DNA of 64,000 nt, taken from assembly GCF_900113085.1 (NCBI RefSeq), contig NZ_FOOC01000004.1, forward strand, positions 62,001 to 126,000. The letters run 5' to 3'. A program made the translations under genes and the position numbers. The notes below the pieces were generated by a model. It saw only the letters and a list, made by a program, of their open reading frames with translations, was not told the origin of the DNA and ran no database searches. The stretch comes from Fontimonas thermophila. Its GTDB lineage: Bacteria; Pseudomonadota; Gammaproteobacteria; Nevskiales; Nevskiaceae. The first letter of the stretch is position 1. Every line of letters begins with the position of its first letter. This document shows, in pieces, positions 46,554 through 57,981 of the stretch.

Positions 46554-48707
46554 ATGTATCAAGGGCAGTCCATCCGAGTCGCGCTGCTCGACGACGGCAT
46601 CGCCGAGCTGTGTTTCGATCGCAAGGATGACGCGATCAACAAGTTCGACGCACGCACGGTCCAGGAACTCAAGGAGGCCGGCGAGGCACTCGCCCGCGCT
46701 TCCGGGGTCAGGGGCTTGATCGTCACCAGCGCCAAGGACGTGTTCATCGTCGGCGCCGACATCACCGAATTCGGCGCCAGCTTCCAGCGTTCCGAGGAGG
46801 AAATCGCGGCCTGGGCCTACGAGGCCAACAAGGTGTTCAATGCCATCGAGGATTTGCCGTTTCCGAGCTGCACGGCGATCAACGGTTTTGCCCTCGGCGG
46901 CGGTTTTGAGATGGCGCTGGCCACCGACTACCGGGTGATGGCTACGACCGCACAAGTCGGTTTCCCCGAGGTCAAGCTCGGCATCATCCCGGGTTTTGGT
47001 GGCACCGTACGTTTCCCGCGGCTGGTCGGCGCCGACAATGCGATCGAGTGGATCGCCGGCGGCGAGCAGAACAAGGCCGAGGCCGCACTCAAGATCCACG
47101 CGGTCGATGCGGTGGTGCCGCTTGAGAAGCTGCGCGACGCCGCGATCCGGCTCGTCCAGCAGGCCGCTGAAGGCAAGTACGACTGGCAGGCGCGCCGCGC
47201 GCAGAAGAAAGGTCCGCTCAAGCTCGATGCCATCGAGAGCATGATGGTGTTCGGCACCGCGATCCCGTTCATTCAGGGCAAGGCCGGCAAGCACTATCCG
47301 GCGCCGGTCGAGGCCGTGAAGTCGATCCAGAAAGCGGCGTCCAAGTCGCGCGACGAAGCCCTCAAGATCGAGGGCAGTAGCTTCGCCAAGATGGCCAAGA
47401 CCACGGTCGCCGATGCGCTGATCGGTATCTTCTTGAACGACCAGTTCCTCAAGAAGAAAGCCAAGGGGTATATCAAGGCGGGCCGCAAGGTCGAGCAGGC
47501 CGCCGTGCTCGGCGCCGGCATCATGGGTGGGGGTATCGCCTACCAGAGCGCGGTCAAGGGCATCCCGATCATCATGAAGGACATCGCCGCCAAGGCGTTG
47601 GACCTGGGCATGGGCGAGGCCAACAAGCTCCTCGCCAAGCAGGTCGAGCGCGGCAAGCTCAGCCCCGAGCAGGCCGGCAAGATCCTGTCGATGATCCGGC
47701 CGACGCTGAACTACGGTGACTTCGGCGGCGTCGATGTCGTCGTCGAGGCAGTGGTCGAGAATCCCAAGGTCAAGAAGACCGTGCTCGCCGAGGTCGAGGC
47801 GCTGGTCAAGCCGCAGACGATCATTGCGTCCAATACCTCGTCGATTTCCATCGACGAGCTCGCCACGGCCCTCAAGCGGCCCGAAAACTTCCTCGGCATG
47901 CACTTCTTCAATCCGGTGCACCGCATGCCGCTGGTCGAGGTGATCTACGGCGAGAAGACATCCAAGGAAGCGATCGCCACGATCGCCGCCTACGCAAGCG
48001 CGATGGGCAAGACGCCGATCGTGGTCAAGAACTGCCCGGGTTTCCTCGTCAACCGCATCCTGTTCCCGTATTTCGGCGGCTGGTCGATGGCGCTGCGCGA
48101 TGGCGCCGACTATCTGCAGATCGACAAGGTCATGGAGAGCTTCGGCTGGCCGATGGGGCCGGCCTATCTGCAGGACGTCGTCGGCATCGATACCTCGCAC
48201 CATGTCGGCGACGTGCTCGCAGAAGGCTATCCGGACCGCATGTCGAACAAGGAATTCAAGTCCGCGCTCGACGTGATGTACGAGCACAAGCGCTACGGCC
48301 AGAAGAACGGCGTCGGCTTCTACAAATATCAGGAGGACAAGAAGGGCAAGCCGATCAAGACCGTCGATCCGCAGACCGCGGAGCTGATCGCCTCCGTGCA
48401 ACCCAAGGGCCAGCGTGATTTCAGCGAGGAAGAAATCATCGACCGTCTGATGCTGCCGATGATCATCGAGACCGTGCGTTGTCTCGACGAAGGCATCGTC
48501 GAGACGCCGGCCGAGGCCGATATGGGGCTGGTTTATGGCATCGGTTTTCCGCCGTTCCGCGGCGGCGCGCTCAAGTACGCCGATACCGTCGGCATGAAGA
48601 CCATCCTCGACAAGTGCGCCAAGTACGCTGCGCTGGGCAAGCTCTACGAGCCCACCGCGTCGATGAAGAAGATGGCATCCGAGGGCCGCTTGTTCTTCCC
48701 CAAGTAA
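46554..48707 (+). CDS. fadB: Fatty-acid oxidation complex alpha subunit FadB
   Basis: 717 residues. Enoyl-CoA hydratase/isomerase domain (about 1-190) with catalytic Glu119 and Glu139 in register with E. coli FadB; a linker; then the 3-hydroxyacyl-CoA dehydrogenase domain with the NAD loop [13 protein letters not shown] and catalytic His in [11 protein letters not shown]-terminal dehydrogenase repeat ending in [10 protein letters not shown]. It carries out hydration, isomerisation and dehydrogenation in beta-oxidation with FadA as partner in a hetero-oligomer. Strong ribosome site. fadA follows after 30 bp. Confidence 0.97.
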   Translation: MYQGQSIRVALLDDGIAELCFDRKDDAINKFDARTVQELKEAGEALARASGVRGLIVTSAKDVFIVGADITEFGASFQRSEEEIAAWAYEANKVFNAIEDLPFPSCTAINGFALGGGFEMALATDYRVMATTAQVGFPEVKLGIIPGFGGTVRFPRLVGADNAIEWIAGGEQNKAEAALKIHAVDAVVPLEKLRDAAIRLVQQAAEGKYDWQARRAQKKGPLKLDAIESMMVFGTAIPFIQGKAGKHYPAPVEAVKSIQKAASKSRDEALKIEGSSFAKMAKTTVADALIGIFLNDQFLKKKAKGYIKAGRKVEQAAVLGAGIMGGGIAYQSAVKGIPIIMKDIAAKALDLGMGEANKLLAKQVERGKLSPEQAGKILSMIRPTLNYGDFGGVDVVVEAVVENPKVKKTVLAEVEALVKPQTIIASNTSSISIDELATALKRPENFLGMHFFNPVHRMPLVEVIYGEKTSKEAIATIAAYASAMGKTPIVVKNCPGFLVNRILFPYFGGWSMALRDGADYLQIDKVMESFGWPMGPAYLQDVVGIDTSHHVGDVLAEGYPDRMSNKEFKSALDVMYEHKRYGQKNGVGFYKYQEDKKGKPIKTVDPQTAELIASVQPKGQRDFSEEEIIDRLMLPMIIETVRCLDEGIVETPAEADMGLVYGIGFPPFRGGALKYADTVGMKTILDKCAKYAALGKLYEPTASMKKMASEGRLFFPK

Positions 48708-49898
<1,191 letters not shown>

Positions 49899-49920
49899 AG
49901 ACGCTTGCGACGTACGACGA

Positions 49921-49945
49921 GGCCGGGCATATGCCCGGCCTTTTT
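49921..49945 (+). terminator. Rho-independent terminator of fadBA
   Basis: An 8-bp GC-only stem (GGCCGGGC with GCCCGGCC) and loop ATAT is followed by TTTTT. It ends the fadBA transcript and lies just before the end of the opposing CoA-transferase gene. Confidence 0.92.
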
Positions 49946-49960
49946 CGTCGGTGCGGTGGA

Positions 49961-51109
49961 TCAGACGACGCCGGCGGCGCGCAGGCGCGCCAGCTCGGCG
50001 TCATCGATGCCGATGGTGGCCAGCACCGCAGCGGTGTCGGCGCCGAGCTCCGGTGCCGGGGTCGCCGATGCGGTTGCGGCGTCGCGGAACTGCAGCGGGG
50101 AGGCGAACGCCGGCTTGCCGTTGACGTTTTCGACGATGCCGCGGGCACGGACCTGCTCGTTCGCCAGCGCTTCTTCGAGCGTGTAAATGCCGCTGGTGCA
50201 GGCGTCCGCCGGGGCGAGCAGACGTTCCCATTCGTCGCGCGGGCGTGTTTTGAGCACGGCGGACACTTCCGCACGCACCGCCTCGGCCGTGGGTCCCGGC
50301 GACATCGGCTTGCGTCCCAGCTCGGGCTTGCCGATGGCGGCGCAGAAGGCCTGCCAGAATTTCGGCTCCAGCGCGCCCAGTGCAAACCATTTGCCATCGG
50401 CGCATTCGTAGAGGCTGTAATTGGGCAGCGCGCCGGTGAGCATGTCGGTGCCGCGGGGCTGCGTGTGTCCGAGCGTGCGCAGCGTGGACAAGGCGACCAC
50501 CTGCAGCGCCAGCGTGCCGTCGAGCATCGCGGCATCGACGAAGCAGCCTTGACCGGAAGCGCGCGCGCCATGCACGGCGGCGAGGATGCCGATCGCACAG
50601 GTCAGCGCGCCGCCGGCCAGATCGGCGAGCTGCGTATTGGACAGCACGGGCGGCCCACCGGCGGAGCCGATCTGGTCGAGCGCACCAGCATAGGCGCAGT
50701 AATTCATGTCGTGGCCGGCACGGTCGCGGTACGGGCCGCTGTGGCCGTAGCCGGTCAGAGCGGCGTAAACCAGCTTCGGATTGACGGTCTTGAGCGCCTC
50801 GTAGCCGCAGCCGAGCTTGTCCATCACGCCGGGCCGGAAGGATTCGATCAGCACGTCGGCGCCAGCGGCGAGTCTCTTGAGCAGCGCAACGCCTTCGGGC
50901 TTGCGCAGGTCGAGCGTCACGGACTGCTTGCCGCGGTTGATCAGCGCGAACATCTCCGGCGACAGCGCACGCGCGTAATCGCCGCCGTGTGGCTCTTCGA
51001 TCTTGATCACCGTCGCGCCGAGCTGCGCCAGATACAGCGTGCAGAACGGCCCCGGCAATAGTCGCGAGAGATCGAGGATGCGCAGATCGCGCAGCAGCGG
51101 ATTGGTCAT
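49961..51109 (-). CDS. Alpha-methylacyl-CoA racemase-type family III CoA transferase
   Basis: 382 residues of the CaiB/BaiF family. The N-terminus LRILDLSRLLPGPFCTLYLAQLGA is typical, and GHDMNYCAYAGALDQIG matches the alpha-methylacyl-CoA racemase group, with His133/Asp134 in the active-site segment. AMACR interconverts R- and S-2-methylacyl-CoA so that branched fatty acids can enter beta-oxidation, which fits the adjacent fadBA on the other strand. A formyl/succinyl-CoA transferase role cannot be excluded. It is divergent from fliE (192 bp). Confidence 0.85.
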   Translation of the reverse strand: MTNPLLRDLRILDLSRLLPGPFCTLYLAQLGATVIKIEEPHGGDYARALSPEMFALINRGKQSVTLDLRKPEGVALLKRLAAGADVLIESFRPGVMDKLGCGYEALKTVNPKLVYAALTGYGHSGPYRDRAGHDMNYCAYAGALDQIGSAGGPPVLSNTQLADLAGGALTCAIGILAAVHGARASGQGCFVDAAMLDGTLALQVVALSTLRTLGHTQPRGTDMLTGALPNYSLYECADGKWFALGALEPKFWQAFCAAIGKPELGRKPMSPGPTAEAVRAEVSAVLKTRPRDEWERLLAPADACTSGIYTLEEALANEQVRARGIVENVNGKPAFASPLQFRDAATASATPAPELGADTAAVLATIGIDDAELARLRAAGVV

Positions 51110-51248
51110 GGCAAGTGGTATGTGGATGTGATGGGGCCCATGCGGCTGGGCGCGCGGGTAACGTGCCGACGATAGCGGACCATCGGATTCCGGAAAAGAC
51201 GGCGTGCGAGATCGAGTCGGATCTTTGACGCCGGGGCGACATGCCGAC

Positions 51249-51264
51249 GGGAACGGAAGTTGCC
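51249..51264 (+). promoter_or_regulatory. Sigma-54 promoter of the fliE operon
   Basis: GGGAACGGAAGTTGCC has the -24 GG and -12 GC spaced by 10 bp and matches TGGCACG-N4-TTGC at most positions. Predicted transcription start is about 51275, 27 bp before the fliE ATG. fliE operons are sigma-54/FleQ class II promoters in Pseudomonas-type flagellar cascades. Confidence 0.7.
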
Positions 51265-51301
51265 TTGAGCGTGGCAGGTCCGTCTCGGTACGAGGTTTGC
51301 G

Positions 51302-51628
51302 ATGAGCGATATGGACGTCAGCCGGGTACTGGCACAGATCCGGGCATTGCAGGCGCAGGCGGCGCTCAGGCCGGCTGCGCCCGGTGCCGCCGCAGCGCCA
51401 CCCAAGACCGGTTTCGACGATCTGCTGAAAAAAGCGATCGGCCAGGTCAACGACAGCCAGCAGGCCGCCGCACGGCTGCAGGAGGCATTTTCGCGCGGTG
51501 AGCGCACGGTCGAGCTCGCCGATGTGATGCTCGCCTCGGCCAAGGCGCAGGTGAATTTCAAGGCGATGACCGAGGTGCGCAACCGGCTGGTCGCGGCGTA
51601 CCAGGACATCATGAACATGCCGGTCTGA
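51302..51628 (+). CDS. fliE: Flagellar hook-basal body protein FliE
   Basis: 108 residues, the small rod/MS-ring junction protein. The conserved C-terminal half reads MLASAKAQVNFKAMTEVRNRLVAAYQDIMNMPV-type (ending IMNMPV), the FliE hallmark. It joins the MS ring to the proximal rod and is exported early. GAGG precedes the ATG. fliF starts 16 bp later, so it heads a fliEFGHIJK operon. Confidence 0.96.
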   Translation: MSDMDVSRVLAQIRALQAQAALRPAAPGAAAAPPKTGFDDLLKKAIGQVNDSQQAAARLQEAFSRGERTVELADVMLASAKAQVNFKAMTEVRNRLVAAYQDIMNMPV

Positions 51629-51644
51629 CGGGAGTAGCTGACCG

Positions 51645-53285
51645 ATGGCACAGACGGCACAGATGGCATTGCCCCGTTTTGTCCAGCTCAAGGACGTTCC
51701 GGCCCTGCGCCAGGTGACCTTGCTGCTGGGTGTGGCTTTTGCGGTCGCCCTGGGTTTGTGGGGGTATCGCTGGGCGCAGCAGCCGGTGTACGCGCCGCTG
51801 TACAGCGGTCTGGCCGATCGCGACGCCGCCGATGTCGCCGCCGCGTTGCGCGCCGTCGGCGTGCCATTCCGGTATGAACCGGGCAGTGGCGTGGTCAGCG
51901 TGCCGCAAGACCAGCTCGATCAGGCGCGGCTGAGTCTGGCCGAACAGGGTCTGCCGCGCAGCGGTGGAATCGGTTTCGAGATCATGCAGCAGAACCAGGG
52001 TTTCGGGACCAGCCAGTTCATCGAGAATGCGCGTTACCAGCACGCGCTGGAGACCGAGCTGGCACGGACCGTGACCAGTCTGCAGCCGGTGCGTGCCGCG
52101 CGCGTGCATCTGGCCATTCCCAAGCCTTCGGCTTTCGCGCGCAGCGAGGGCACGCCCAGCGCCTCGGTGCTGGTCGAACTGCATCCGGGGCGCCAGCTCG
52201 AGCAGAGTCAGGTGGCCTCGATCGTGCACCTGGTTGCGTCCAGTGTCGCCGGGATGCCGGCCAGCGCCGTGACCGTCATCGACCAATATGGCCGCCTGTT
52301 GAGCAATCAGGGCGGCGACGAGGGCGTGGCGCGCAGCGCCGAGCAGCTCGAACACACGCGCCGGCTGGAGTCGGATTACGTGCGCCGTATCCACGAACTG
52401 CTGGCACCGATGCTCGGGCCTGGCCGGGTCAGCGCACAGGTCACCGCCGATATGGACTATTCGGTGACCGAGGAAGCACGCGAGACATACAACCCGGATC
52501 CGGCGAAGCTGCGCAGCGAGCAGATCGTCGAGGACACGACCCGGGGCAGCAAGACCGCCGTCGGCATTCCCGGCGCGACCAGCAACCAGCCGCCGCAGGC
52601 CAGCGCCAACCCGCCGCTCAACTCGGCCGTCGCGACGGGCGATGATGTGCACAACCAGTCGCGCCAGATGATCCGTAACTACGAGCTCGACCGCACCGTC
52701 AGCCATACGCGCCAGTCCGTCGGGCGTATCCGGCGCCTTTCGGTGGCGGTGCTCGTGGATCATGTGCCGCGGCCCAAACCGGGGGGCAATCCCGGTGAGA
52801 CCGAACCCGTGCCCCTGTCCGCGGAAGAGCTGGCCAAGGTCGAGGCCCTGGTGCGCGAGGCGGTGGGTTTTAATGCCCAGCGCGGCGACTCGGTGAGCGT
52901 ACAGAATGCGCCGTTCGTTGCGGCCGAGCTGTCTGCACCGGAGCCGCTGCCGTTCTGGCAGCAGCCGCAGATGCGTGAAATCTTGCGGCAGATCGGCGGC
53001 GCGATGCTGGTTCTGGTCTTGATCCTGTTCGTGCTGCGCCCGGCCTTGCGTTCGCTGCTGACGGCGCCGGTCGGTGTCCCATCTGCCAAGGCCTTGCCGG
53101 GTGCCATCGACGCCGGTGCTGTGCAGGTGCTTGGCGAGAATTCACCCGCATCCGGCCATGCCCCGGCGGCTCTGCCCGCGCAAAACAGCTATGAGCAGAA
53201 GCTGCAGATCGCGCGCAGCGCCGTGGTCCAGGACCCCAAGCGCGTCGCGCAGGTCGTGAAGAACTGGGTTGCACAGGAAGGATGA
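51645..53285 (+). CDS. fliF: Flagellar MS-ring protein FliF
   Basis: 546 residues. Two membrane segments flank a large periplasmic part: one at about 25-45 and one at about 445-465. YscJ-like ring-building motifs 1 and 2 lie at about 50-220 (SGLADRDAADVAAAL, then the RVHLAIPKPSAF region). The C-terminal cytoplasmic tail binds FliG. FliF oligomerises into the MS ring that houses the export gate. The tail ends KVKNW-like sequence VKNWVAQEG, a typical FliG-binding end. Confidence 0.96.
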   Translation: MAQTAQMALPRFVQLKDVPALRQVTLLLGVAFAVALGLWGYRWAQQPVYAPLYSGLADRDAADVAAALRAVGVPFRYEPGSGVVSVPQDQLDQARLSLAEQGLPRSGGIGFEIMQQNQGFGTSQFIENARYQHALETELARTVTSLQPVRAARVHLAIPKPSAFARSEGTPSASVLVELHPGRQLEQSQVASIVHLVASSVAGMPASAVTVIDQYGRLLSNQGGDEGVARSAEQLEHTRRLESDYVRRIHELLAPMLGPGRVSAQVTADMDYSVTEEARETYNPDPAKLRSEQIVEDTTRGSKTAVGIPGATSNQPPQASANPPLNSAVATGDDVHNQSRQMIRNYELDRTVSHTRQSVGRIRRLSVAVLVDHVPRPKPGGNPGETEPVPLSAEELAKVEALVREAVGFNAQRGDSVSVQNAPFVAAELSAPEPLPFWQQPQMREILRQIGGAMLVLVLILFVLRPALRSLLTAPVGVPSAKALPGAIDAGAVQVLGENSPASGHAPAALPAQNSYEQKLQIARSAVVQDPKRVAQVVKNWVAQEG

Positions 53286-53303
53286 TGCGCGAGGGCAGAC
53301 ATC

Positions 53304-54320
53304 ATGGCTGAGGCGCAGGCCAAACCCGCAAGCCCGAGTGGTCTCGAACGCGCGGCGATCCTGTTGATGTCGCTCGGTGAATCCGAGGCGGCCGAGGTGC
53401 TCAAGCACATGGGCGCCAAGGACGTGCAGAAGGTGGGTGCGGCGATGGCCACCCTGTCCAACGTCTCGCGCGAGCGCGTGAACGAGGTGATCGACCGTTT
53501 CGTCGAGGAGCTCGACTCGCAGACCTCGCTCGGCGTCGGCGCCGACGACTACGTGCGCCGCGTGCTGGTCAATGCGCTTGGCCCGGACAAGGCGACGGGG
53601 CTGATCGACCGCATCCTGCTCGGTCGCAACAGCAAGGGTCTGGAAGCGCTGAAGTGGATGGAGACGCGTGCCGTTGCCGACATCGTGCGCAACGAGCATC
53701 CCCAGATCGTCGCCATCGTGTTGTCTTATCTCGATCCCGACCAGGCTGCGGATGTGCTGGCGCAATTGCCGGAACGCATGAAAGGTGACGTGCTGATGCG
53801 CATCGCCAGGCTCGACGGCATCCAGCCTGCGGCACTGCGCGAACTCGACGAGATCATGGAGAAGCAGTTCAGCGGTGGCGGGAATCTCAAATCGTCGAGT
53901 GTCGGCGGTATCAAAGTCGCCGCGACGATTCTCAATCTGATGGATTCGTCGCAGGAGCAGGCCATCCTCGCCAAGATCGGCGAGATCGATCAGGATCTGT
54001 CGCAGAAAATCCAGGATCTGATGTTTGTCTTCGACGATCTCGCCGATGTCGACGACCGTAGCATCCAGACACTGCTGCGCGAGATCGCGACCGAGACCCT
54101 GGGTCTTGCCCTCAAGGGCGCTGATCCGCGCGTCAAGGACAAGATTCTCAGGAACATGTCCAAGCGTGCGGCCGAGATGCTCGTCGAGGACATGGAGGCC
54201 CGCGGGCCGGCCAAGCTGTCGGATGTCGAGGCCGCGCAGAAAGAGATTCTCGCTGCCGCCCGTCGGCTCGCCGACGCCGGCACCATCGTCATTGGCGGCA
54301 AGGGTGAGGAATTCGTCTGA
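53304..54320 (+). CDS. fliG: Flagellar motor switch protein FliG
   Basis: 338 residues. FliG couples MotA to the C ring and sets rotation direction. The N-terminal domain binds FliF; the middle domain carries NEHPQIVAIVL (EHPQ motif), which binds FliM; the C-terminal charged helix (LLREIATETLGLALKG, then RAAEMLVEDMEARGP) contacts the stator. Its stop overlaps fliH by one base. Confidence 0.97.
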   Translation: MAEAQAKPASPSGLERAAILLMSLGESEAAEVLKHMGAKDVQKVGAAMATLSNVSRERVNEVIDRFVEELDSQTSLGVGADDYVRRVLVNALGPDKATGLIDRILLGRNSKGLEALKWMETRAVADIVRNEHPQIVAIVLSYLDPDQAADVLAQLPERMKGDVLMRIARLDGIQPAALRELDEIMEKQFSGGGNLKSSSVGGIKVAATILNLMDSSQEQAILAKIGEIDQDLSQKIQDLMFVFDDLADVDDRSIQTLLREIATETLGLALKGADPRVKDKILRNMSKRAAEMLVEDMEARGPAKLSDVEAAQKEILAAARRLADAGTIVIGGKGEEFV

Positions 54321-54934
54321 TGACCGACGCCGCCGATGCCATCGTGCTGCCGGCTGAAGCCATCGGCGGCGAGTTGCCGCGCTGGCAGTTGCCGCGTTTC
54401 GATGCTGCACCAGCCGGGTTGCATACGGCCGCGCAGCTCGAGGCGATCGAAGCCGCGGCTTACCAGGAAGGCTTTGCGCGAGGTCACGCGGAAGGTTTCG
54501 ACGTCGGACAGCGGGCGGCGCTGGCGCAGGCGCAGCGTCTGCAGGGGCTGATCGATCACATCGCGCGGCCGCTCGCACATCTCGACGACGAGGTCGAACA
54601 CGCGCTGGTCGATCTGGCTGCGGCAATCGCCCGGCGCATCATCCACGACGAGCTGCGGATCGCACCGGAACGCATCGTTGCCATGGTGCGCGAAACCCTC
54701 GCCGCATTGCCCGCGCAACTGCGCAACGTGCGCCTGCGCGTTCACCCCGACGATGCCGCGCTGCTGCGCGAGCATCTATCACCGCCGGCCGACGTGAAGG
54801 AGCTGGAGATCATCCCCGATCCGGAACTCAAGCGGGGGGATTGCCGCGTGTTCACCGAATCGGCGCTGATCGATGCACGGCTCGATCGCCGTGTGCGCGT
54901 GATCGCGCAGGCACTCTCCGGAGACAGCGAATGA
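54320..54934 (+). CDS. fliH: Flagellar export regulator FliH
   Basis: 204 residues. An N-terminal linker is followed by a helical region with [17 protein letters not shown], the glycine-repeat segment typical of FliH, and a C-terminal domain like the peripheral stalk/V-ATPase E subunit, which holds FliI. It regulates ATPase delivery to the export gate. Start overlaps fliG and the stop overlaps fliI. Confidence 0.94.
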   Translation: MTDAADAIVLPAEAIGGELPRWQLPRFDAAPAGLHTAAQLEAIEAAAYQEGFARGHAEGFDVGQRAALAQAQRLQGLIDHIARPLAHLDDEVEHALVDLAAAIARRIIHDELRIAPERIVAMVRETLAALPAQLRNVRLRVHPDDAALLREHLSPPADVKELEIIPDPELKRGDCRVFTESALIDARLDRRVRVIAQALSGDSE

Positions 54935-56331
54935 TGGCGCCGGATGCAGGTCGTGATGCGGGTCGCGATGAATGGACGCGGGCCTCGGCGCGGCGGCTGG
55001 GCGCGCGCCTGCGGCATCAGGCGCACAGTGCCGCGCTTGCGCCGACTTTCCAGGTGGAAGGGCAGTTGCGGCGTGTCGTCGGGCTGACACTGGAGGCGGT
55101 CGGTTGCATGCTGCCGGTCGGTGCACGCGCACGCATCACCAATGCCGATGGCAGCGGTGTCGAGGCCGAGGTCGTCGGTTTCGCCGGCGATCGCGTTTAT
55201 CTGATGCCTGGCGGCGACATGCAGGGCTTGACGCCGCAGGCGCGGGTCGTGCCGTCCGGACGTGCCGTCGAAGTCGCCGTCGGCGAATCTCTGCTCGGAC
55301 GTGTGCTCGACGGCGAGGGGCGGCCCATCGATGGCCGCGGCCGTCTGGTCTGCGACGCCCATGTGCGTTTGCACGGTGCGCCGCTCAATCCGCTCGAGCG
55401 TGAACCGATCACCCAGCCTCTCGATGTCGGCGTGCGCGTCATCAATGCCTTGCTCACCGTCGGCCGCGGCCAGCGCCTGGGCCTGTTTGCCGGGACCGGT
55501 GTCGGCAAATCGACGCTGCTCGGCATGATGGCGCGCTACACCGCGGCGGATGTCATCGTCGTCGGCCTGATCGGCGAGCGTGGACGCGAAGTGCGCGATT
55601 TTCTCGACCACAATCTCTCCGCCGAAGGACTTAGGCGAGCCGTGGTCGTGGCCACGCCGGCGGACCGTTCACCGCTGCTTAGGTTGCGCGCGGCCTATAC
55701 GGCGACGGCGATCGCGGAATATTTCCGCGACCAGGGCCGCCATGTATTGCTGCTGATGGATTCATTGACGCGCTTTGCTCAGGCCCAGCGTGAAATCGGT
55801 CTTGCGGTCGGTGAGCCGCCGACGACGCGCGGGTACCCGCCGTCGGTGTTCGCACGCCTGCCCGGTCTGGTCGAACGCGCCGGCAACGGGATCCGTGGCA
55901 GCGGATCGATCACGGCGTTCTACACCGTGCTCACCGAAGGCGATGATCTCAACGACCCGATCGCCGACGCGGCGCGCGGCATTCTCGATGGGCACATCGT
56001 GCTGTCGCGCGCGCTGGCCGATGCCGGCCTGTATCCGGCCGTGGATATCGAGACCTCGATTTCCCGTGTGATGCAGGAAATCGTCGCGCCCGAACAGATG
56101 CAGCGCGCGCGCCAGCTCCGGGCACTGTTTTCCGCATACCAGCGCAACCGCGATCTCATCAACATCGGCGCCTATCAGAAAGGTGCCGATCCACGGGTCG
56201 ATGCCGCGCTCGCCAAGTGGCCGCAGATCGAGGAATTTCTCCGGCAGAGCATCGATTGCGCCGCGCGCCTGGCCGACAGCCAGCGCGCACTCGCCGAGCT
56301 GCTCGCGAACACAACCGGAGATCGCCGATGA
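54931..56331 (+). CDS. fliI: Flagellum-specific export ATPase FliI
   Basis: 466 residues from ATG at 54931 (overlapping the fliH stop; a second ATG lies at 54934). It is an F1-beta-like ATPase that energises substrate unfolding at the export apparatus. Walker A is GTGVGKST at 188-195, Walker B around [11 protein letters not shown], and the catalytic Glu in [10 protein letters not shown]. The first 25 residues are the FliH-binding extension. Its stop overlaps fliJ. Confidence 0.96.
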   Translation: MMAPDAGRDAGRDEWTRASARRLGARLRHQAHSAALAPTFQVEGQLRRVVGLTLEAVGCMLPVGARARITNADGSGVEAEVVGFAGDRVYLMPGGDMQGLTPQARVVPSGRAVEVAVGESLLGRVLDGEGRPIDGRGRLVCDAHVRLHGAPLNPLEREPITQPLDVGVRVINALLTVGRGQRLGLFAGTGVGKSTLLGMMARYTAADVIVVGLIGERGREVRDFLDHNLSAEGLRRAVVVATPADRSPLLRLRAAYTATAIAEYFRDQGRHVLLLMDSLTRFAQAQREIGLAVGEPPTTRGYPPSVFARLPGLVERAGNGIRGSGSITAFYTVLTEGDDLNDPIADAARGILDGHIVLSRALADAGLYPAVDIETSISRVMQEIVAPEQMQRARQLRALFSAYQRNRDLINIGAYQKGADPRVDAALAKWPQIEEFLRQSIDCAARLADSQRALAELLANTTGDRR

Positions 56332-56792
56332 CGGCACGGCCACCATCGCTGAGCCTGCAACCGCTGCACCGCCTCGCCGAGGCGCGCGAGCAAGACGCGG
56401 CAAGGCGCCTGCTGGAACGGCAACGCGAGCTCGCCGAGCGTGAGCGGCGTCTGCGCGAATTGGTGCAGTATCTCGCCGAATACGAATCCGCAGCGCAGGT
56501 GCACAATGCCCAGATGCTGATGAACCGCCAGGCTTTTCTGGCCCGTCTGCGCGAGGCGGTGGCAGTGCAGGAGCGCCTGGTCGAGCAGGCGCGCACCAAC
56601 TGCGATGTCGAGCGGACGCACTGGCTGTTGCAGCGCCGCGAGGTCTCCACGCTCGACCAGCTCATCGACCGTTACCGCCGGCGCGAGCGCGACGTCGAGG
56701 CGCAGCGCGCCCAGCGCCAGCTCGACGAATTCGCGCTGCAGCGTTTCGTCGGTGAAAACACGTCGGTATCCGGCGGCCGGGGGAGCGAATGA
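56328..56792 (+). CDS. fliJ: Flagellar export chaperone FliJ
   Basis: 154 residues, almost entirely an antiparallel coiled coil rich in Arg, Glu and Gln (for example [20 protein letters not shown]). FliJ links FliI to FlhA and is comparable to the gamma subunit of F1. Assignment rests on length, coiled-coil composition and its place between fliI and fliK. Confidence 0.9.
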   Translation: MTARPPSLSLQPLHRLAEAREQDAARRLLERQRELAERERRLRELVQYLAEYESAAQVHNAQMLMNRQAFLARLREAVAVQERLVEQARTNCDVERTHWLLQRREVSTLDQLIDRYRRRERDVEAQRAQRQLDEFALQRFVGENTSVSGGRGSE

Positions 56793-57820
56793 AGATCGGC
56801 GGCATGTTGACTCCGGCGGCCGGTGCCGATGGCGGCGCGCCGGTGCATCCCTGCACGGGTTCTGCGTCGCCGATGCCGGACGGCGCGTTCACCGTGGTGC
56901 TCGCAACCTGTGCGGGCGCTGCCGGGGCATCGCCATTTGCCTGGGCGGCCAGTGCTGCCGATGCGCAGACGGCTGGCAAGGCGCCCGAACAGGATCAGGC
57001 AGCCGTGGAGGTGAGCCTGCCGGGTGTGATGCCCGCACTGGTGCAGGCATGGCCGCTGCCGTTCGACGCACGGCCAGACACCGCCGGCGCGGAGGCTGCG
57101 GTGCCGGTGACCGATCCCACAGATCGCGATTCGACGCGGGCACTGACCGCGCAGGTCGCGCGCCACAGCCTGCCGGCACGGTCGCCATCGGCGGCGGGGC
57201 GCGCCGATGCGCAAGCGCTCGTGCGCATCGCTGCGGCCGATGTACTCGCACATGCTACGGACGCCATGGTTGTCGCGGTGCAGCCCGCCGAGGCGCAGCA
57301 CGGCATCGAGCCGTCGCCGGCACTGGTCAGCGGACCGGGGAATCCGCCGGTGTCCGGGCCATGGGCCGCACCCGTTCTCGAGCTGCGGGCACCCGCGCCG
57401 CTGCAGGCGATGGTGCCTGCCGGTGCGCAGATCCTGCAGCCGTATGCACCGGGATTCGCCGCCGATCTTGCCGAGCACATCGTCTGGCAGATCGATGACG
57501 GCATCGGTGAAGCGAAAATCGAGCTGCATCCGGCGGAACTCGGCGCATTGACCGTGCGTGTCGAGATCCACGGCGATCGCGCTTCGGTCCACATCATCGC
57601 CGCGGAAGCGGCCACGCGCGTGCTGCTCGGTCAGGCTCTGCCGCAGTTGCGCGAGCTGCTCGGTCATTCCGGCCTGCAGCTCGCACGCAGCCATATCGAG
57701 CCCGTGGCACGCCGCGACGCCGATGAACGTCCCACCGTCGATACGACCGCCGAAGTCACTGCGCCGCGCCCGGCTCGCCGCCGCATCACGCCCGTCGTGT
57801 TCGTGGATGCCTACGTCTGA
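56789..57820 (+). CDS. fliK: Flagellar hook-length control protein FliK
   Basis: 343 residues. The first 200 are Ala/Pro-rich and low in complexity, as expected for the ruler segment. The C-terminal Flg_hook domain (about 225-310) has EHIVWQIDDGIGEAKIELHPAELGALTVRV-type sequence in sections, with the diagnostic ELHPAELG. FliK measures hook length and switches FlhB specificity. Overlaps fliJ by 4 bases and ends the first flagellar unit. Confidence 0.9.
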   Translation: MKIGGMLTPAAGADGGAPVHPCTGSASPMPDGAFTVVLATCAGAAGASPFAWAASAADAQTAGKAPEQDQAAVEVSLPGVMPALVQAWPLPFDARPDTAGAEAAVPVTDPTDRDSTRALTAQVARHSLPARSPSAAGRADAQALVRIAAADVLAHATDAMVVAVQPAEAQHGIEPSPALVSGPGNPPVSGPWAAPVLELRAPAPLQAMVPAGAQILQPYAPGFAADLAEHIVWQIDDGIGEAKIELHPAELGALTVRVEIHGDRASVHIIAAEAATRVLLGQALPQLRELLGHSGLQLARSHIEPVARRDADERPTVDTTAEVTAPRPARRRITPVVFVDAYV

Positions 57821-57924
57821 GCGACGTCGGTTTTCTGGCAAGGCCGATCCAGGAATCGGTGACGGTTTTCCGTCTGCCGGTGCCAACCGCAACGCCCGTC
57901 GGCTTTCCATCGCGCCGTGGCCAC

Positions 57925-57940
57925 TGGAACGAGACTTGCT
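57925..57940 (+). promoter_or_regulatory. Sigma-54 promoter of the fliL operon
   Basis: TGGAACGAGACTTGCT matches TGGCACG-N4-TTGCW with one mismatch and correct GG/GC spacing. The predicted start is about 57951, 31 bp ahead of the fliL ATG. Confidence 0.78.
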
Positions 57941-57981
57941 CGGATGCGCTTGCATCCCGTCCACCGTTGGAGTGAGCCGCA

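Noticed and set aside
51246-51302. Sigma-28 promoter for fliE
   Set aside because: GCCGACGAT further upstream resembles the -10 of sigma-28, but no TAAA lies 15 bp before it. The sigma-54 element fits better.
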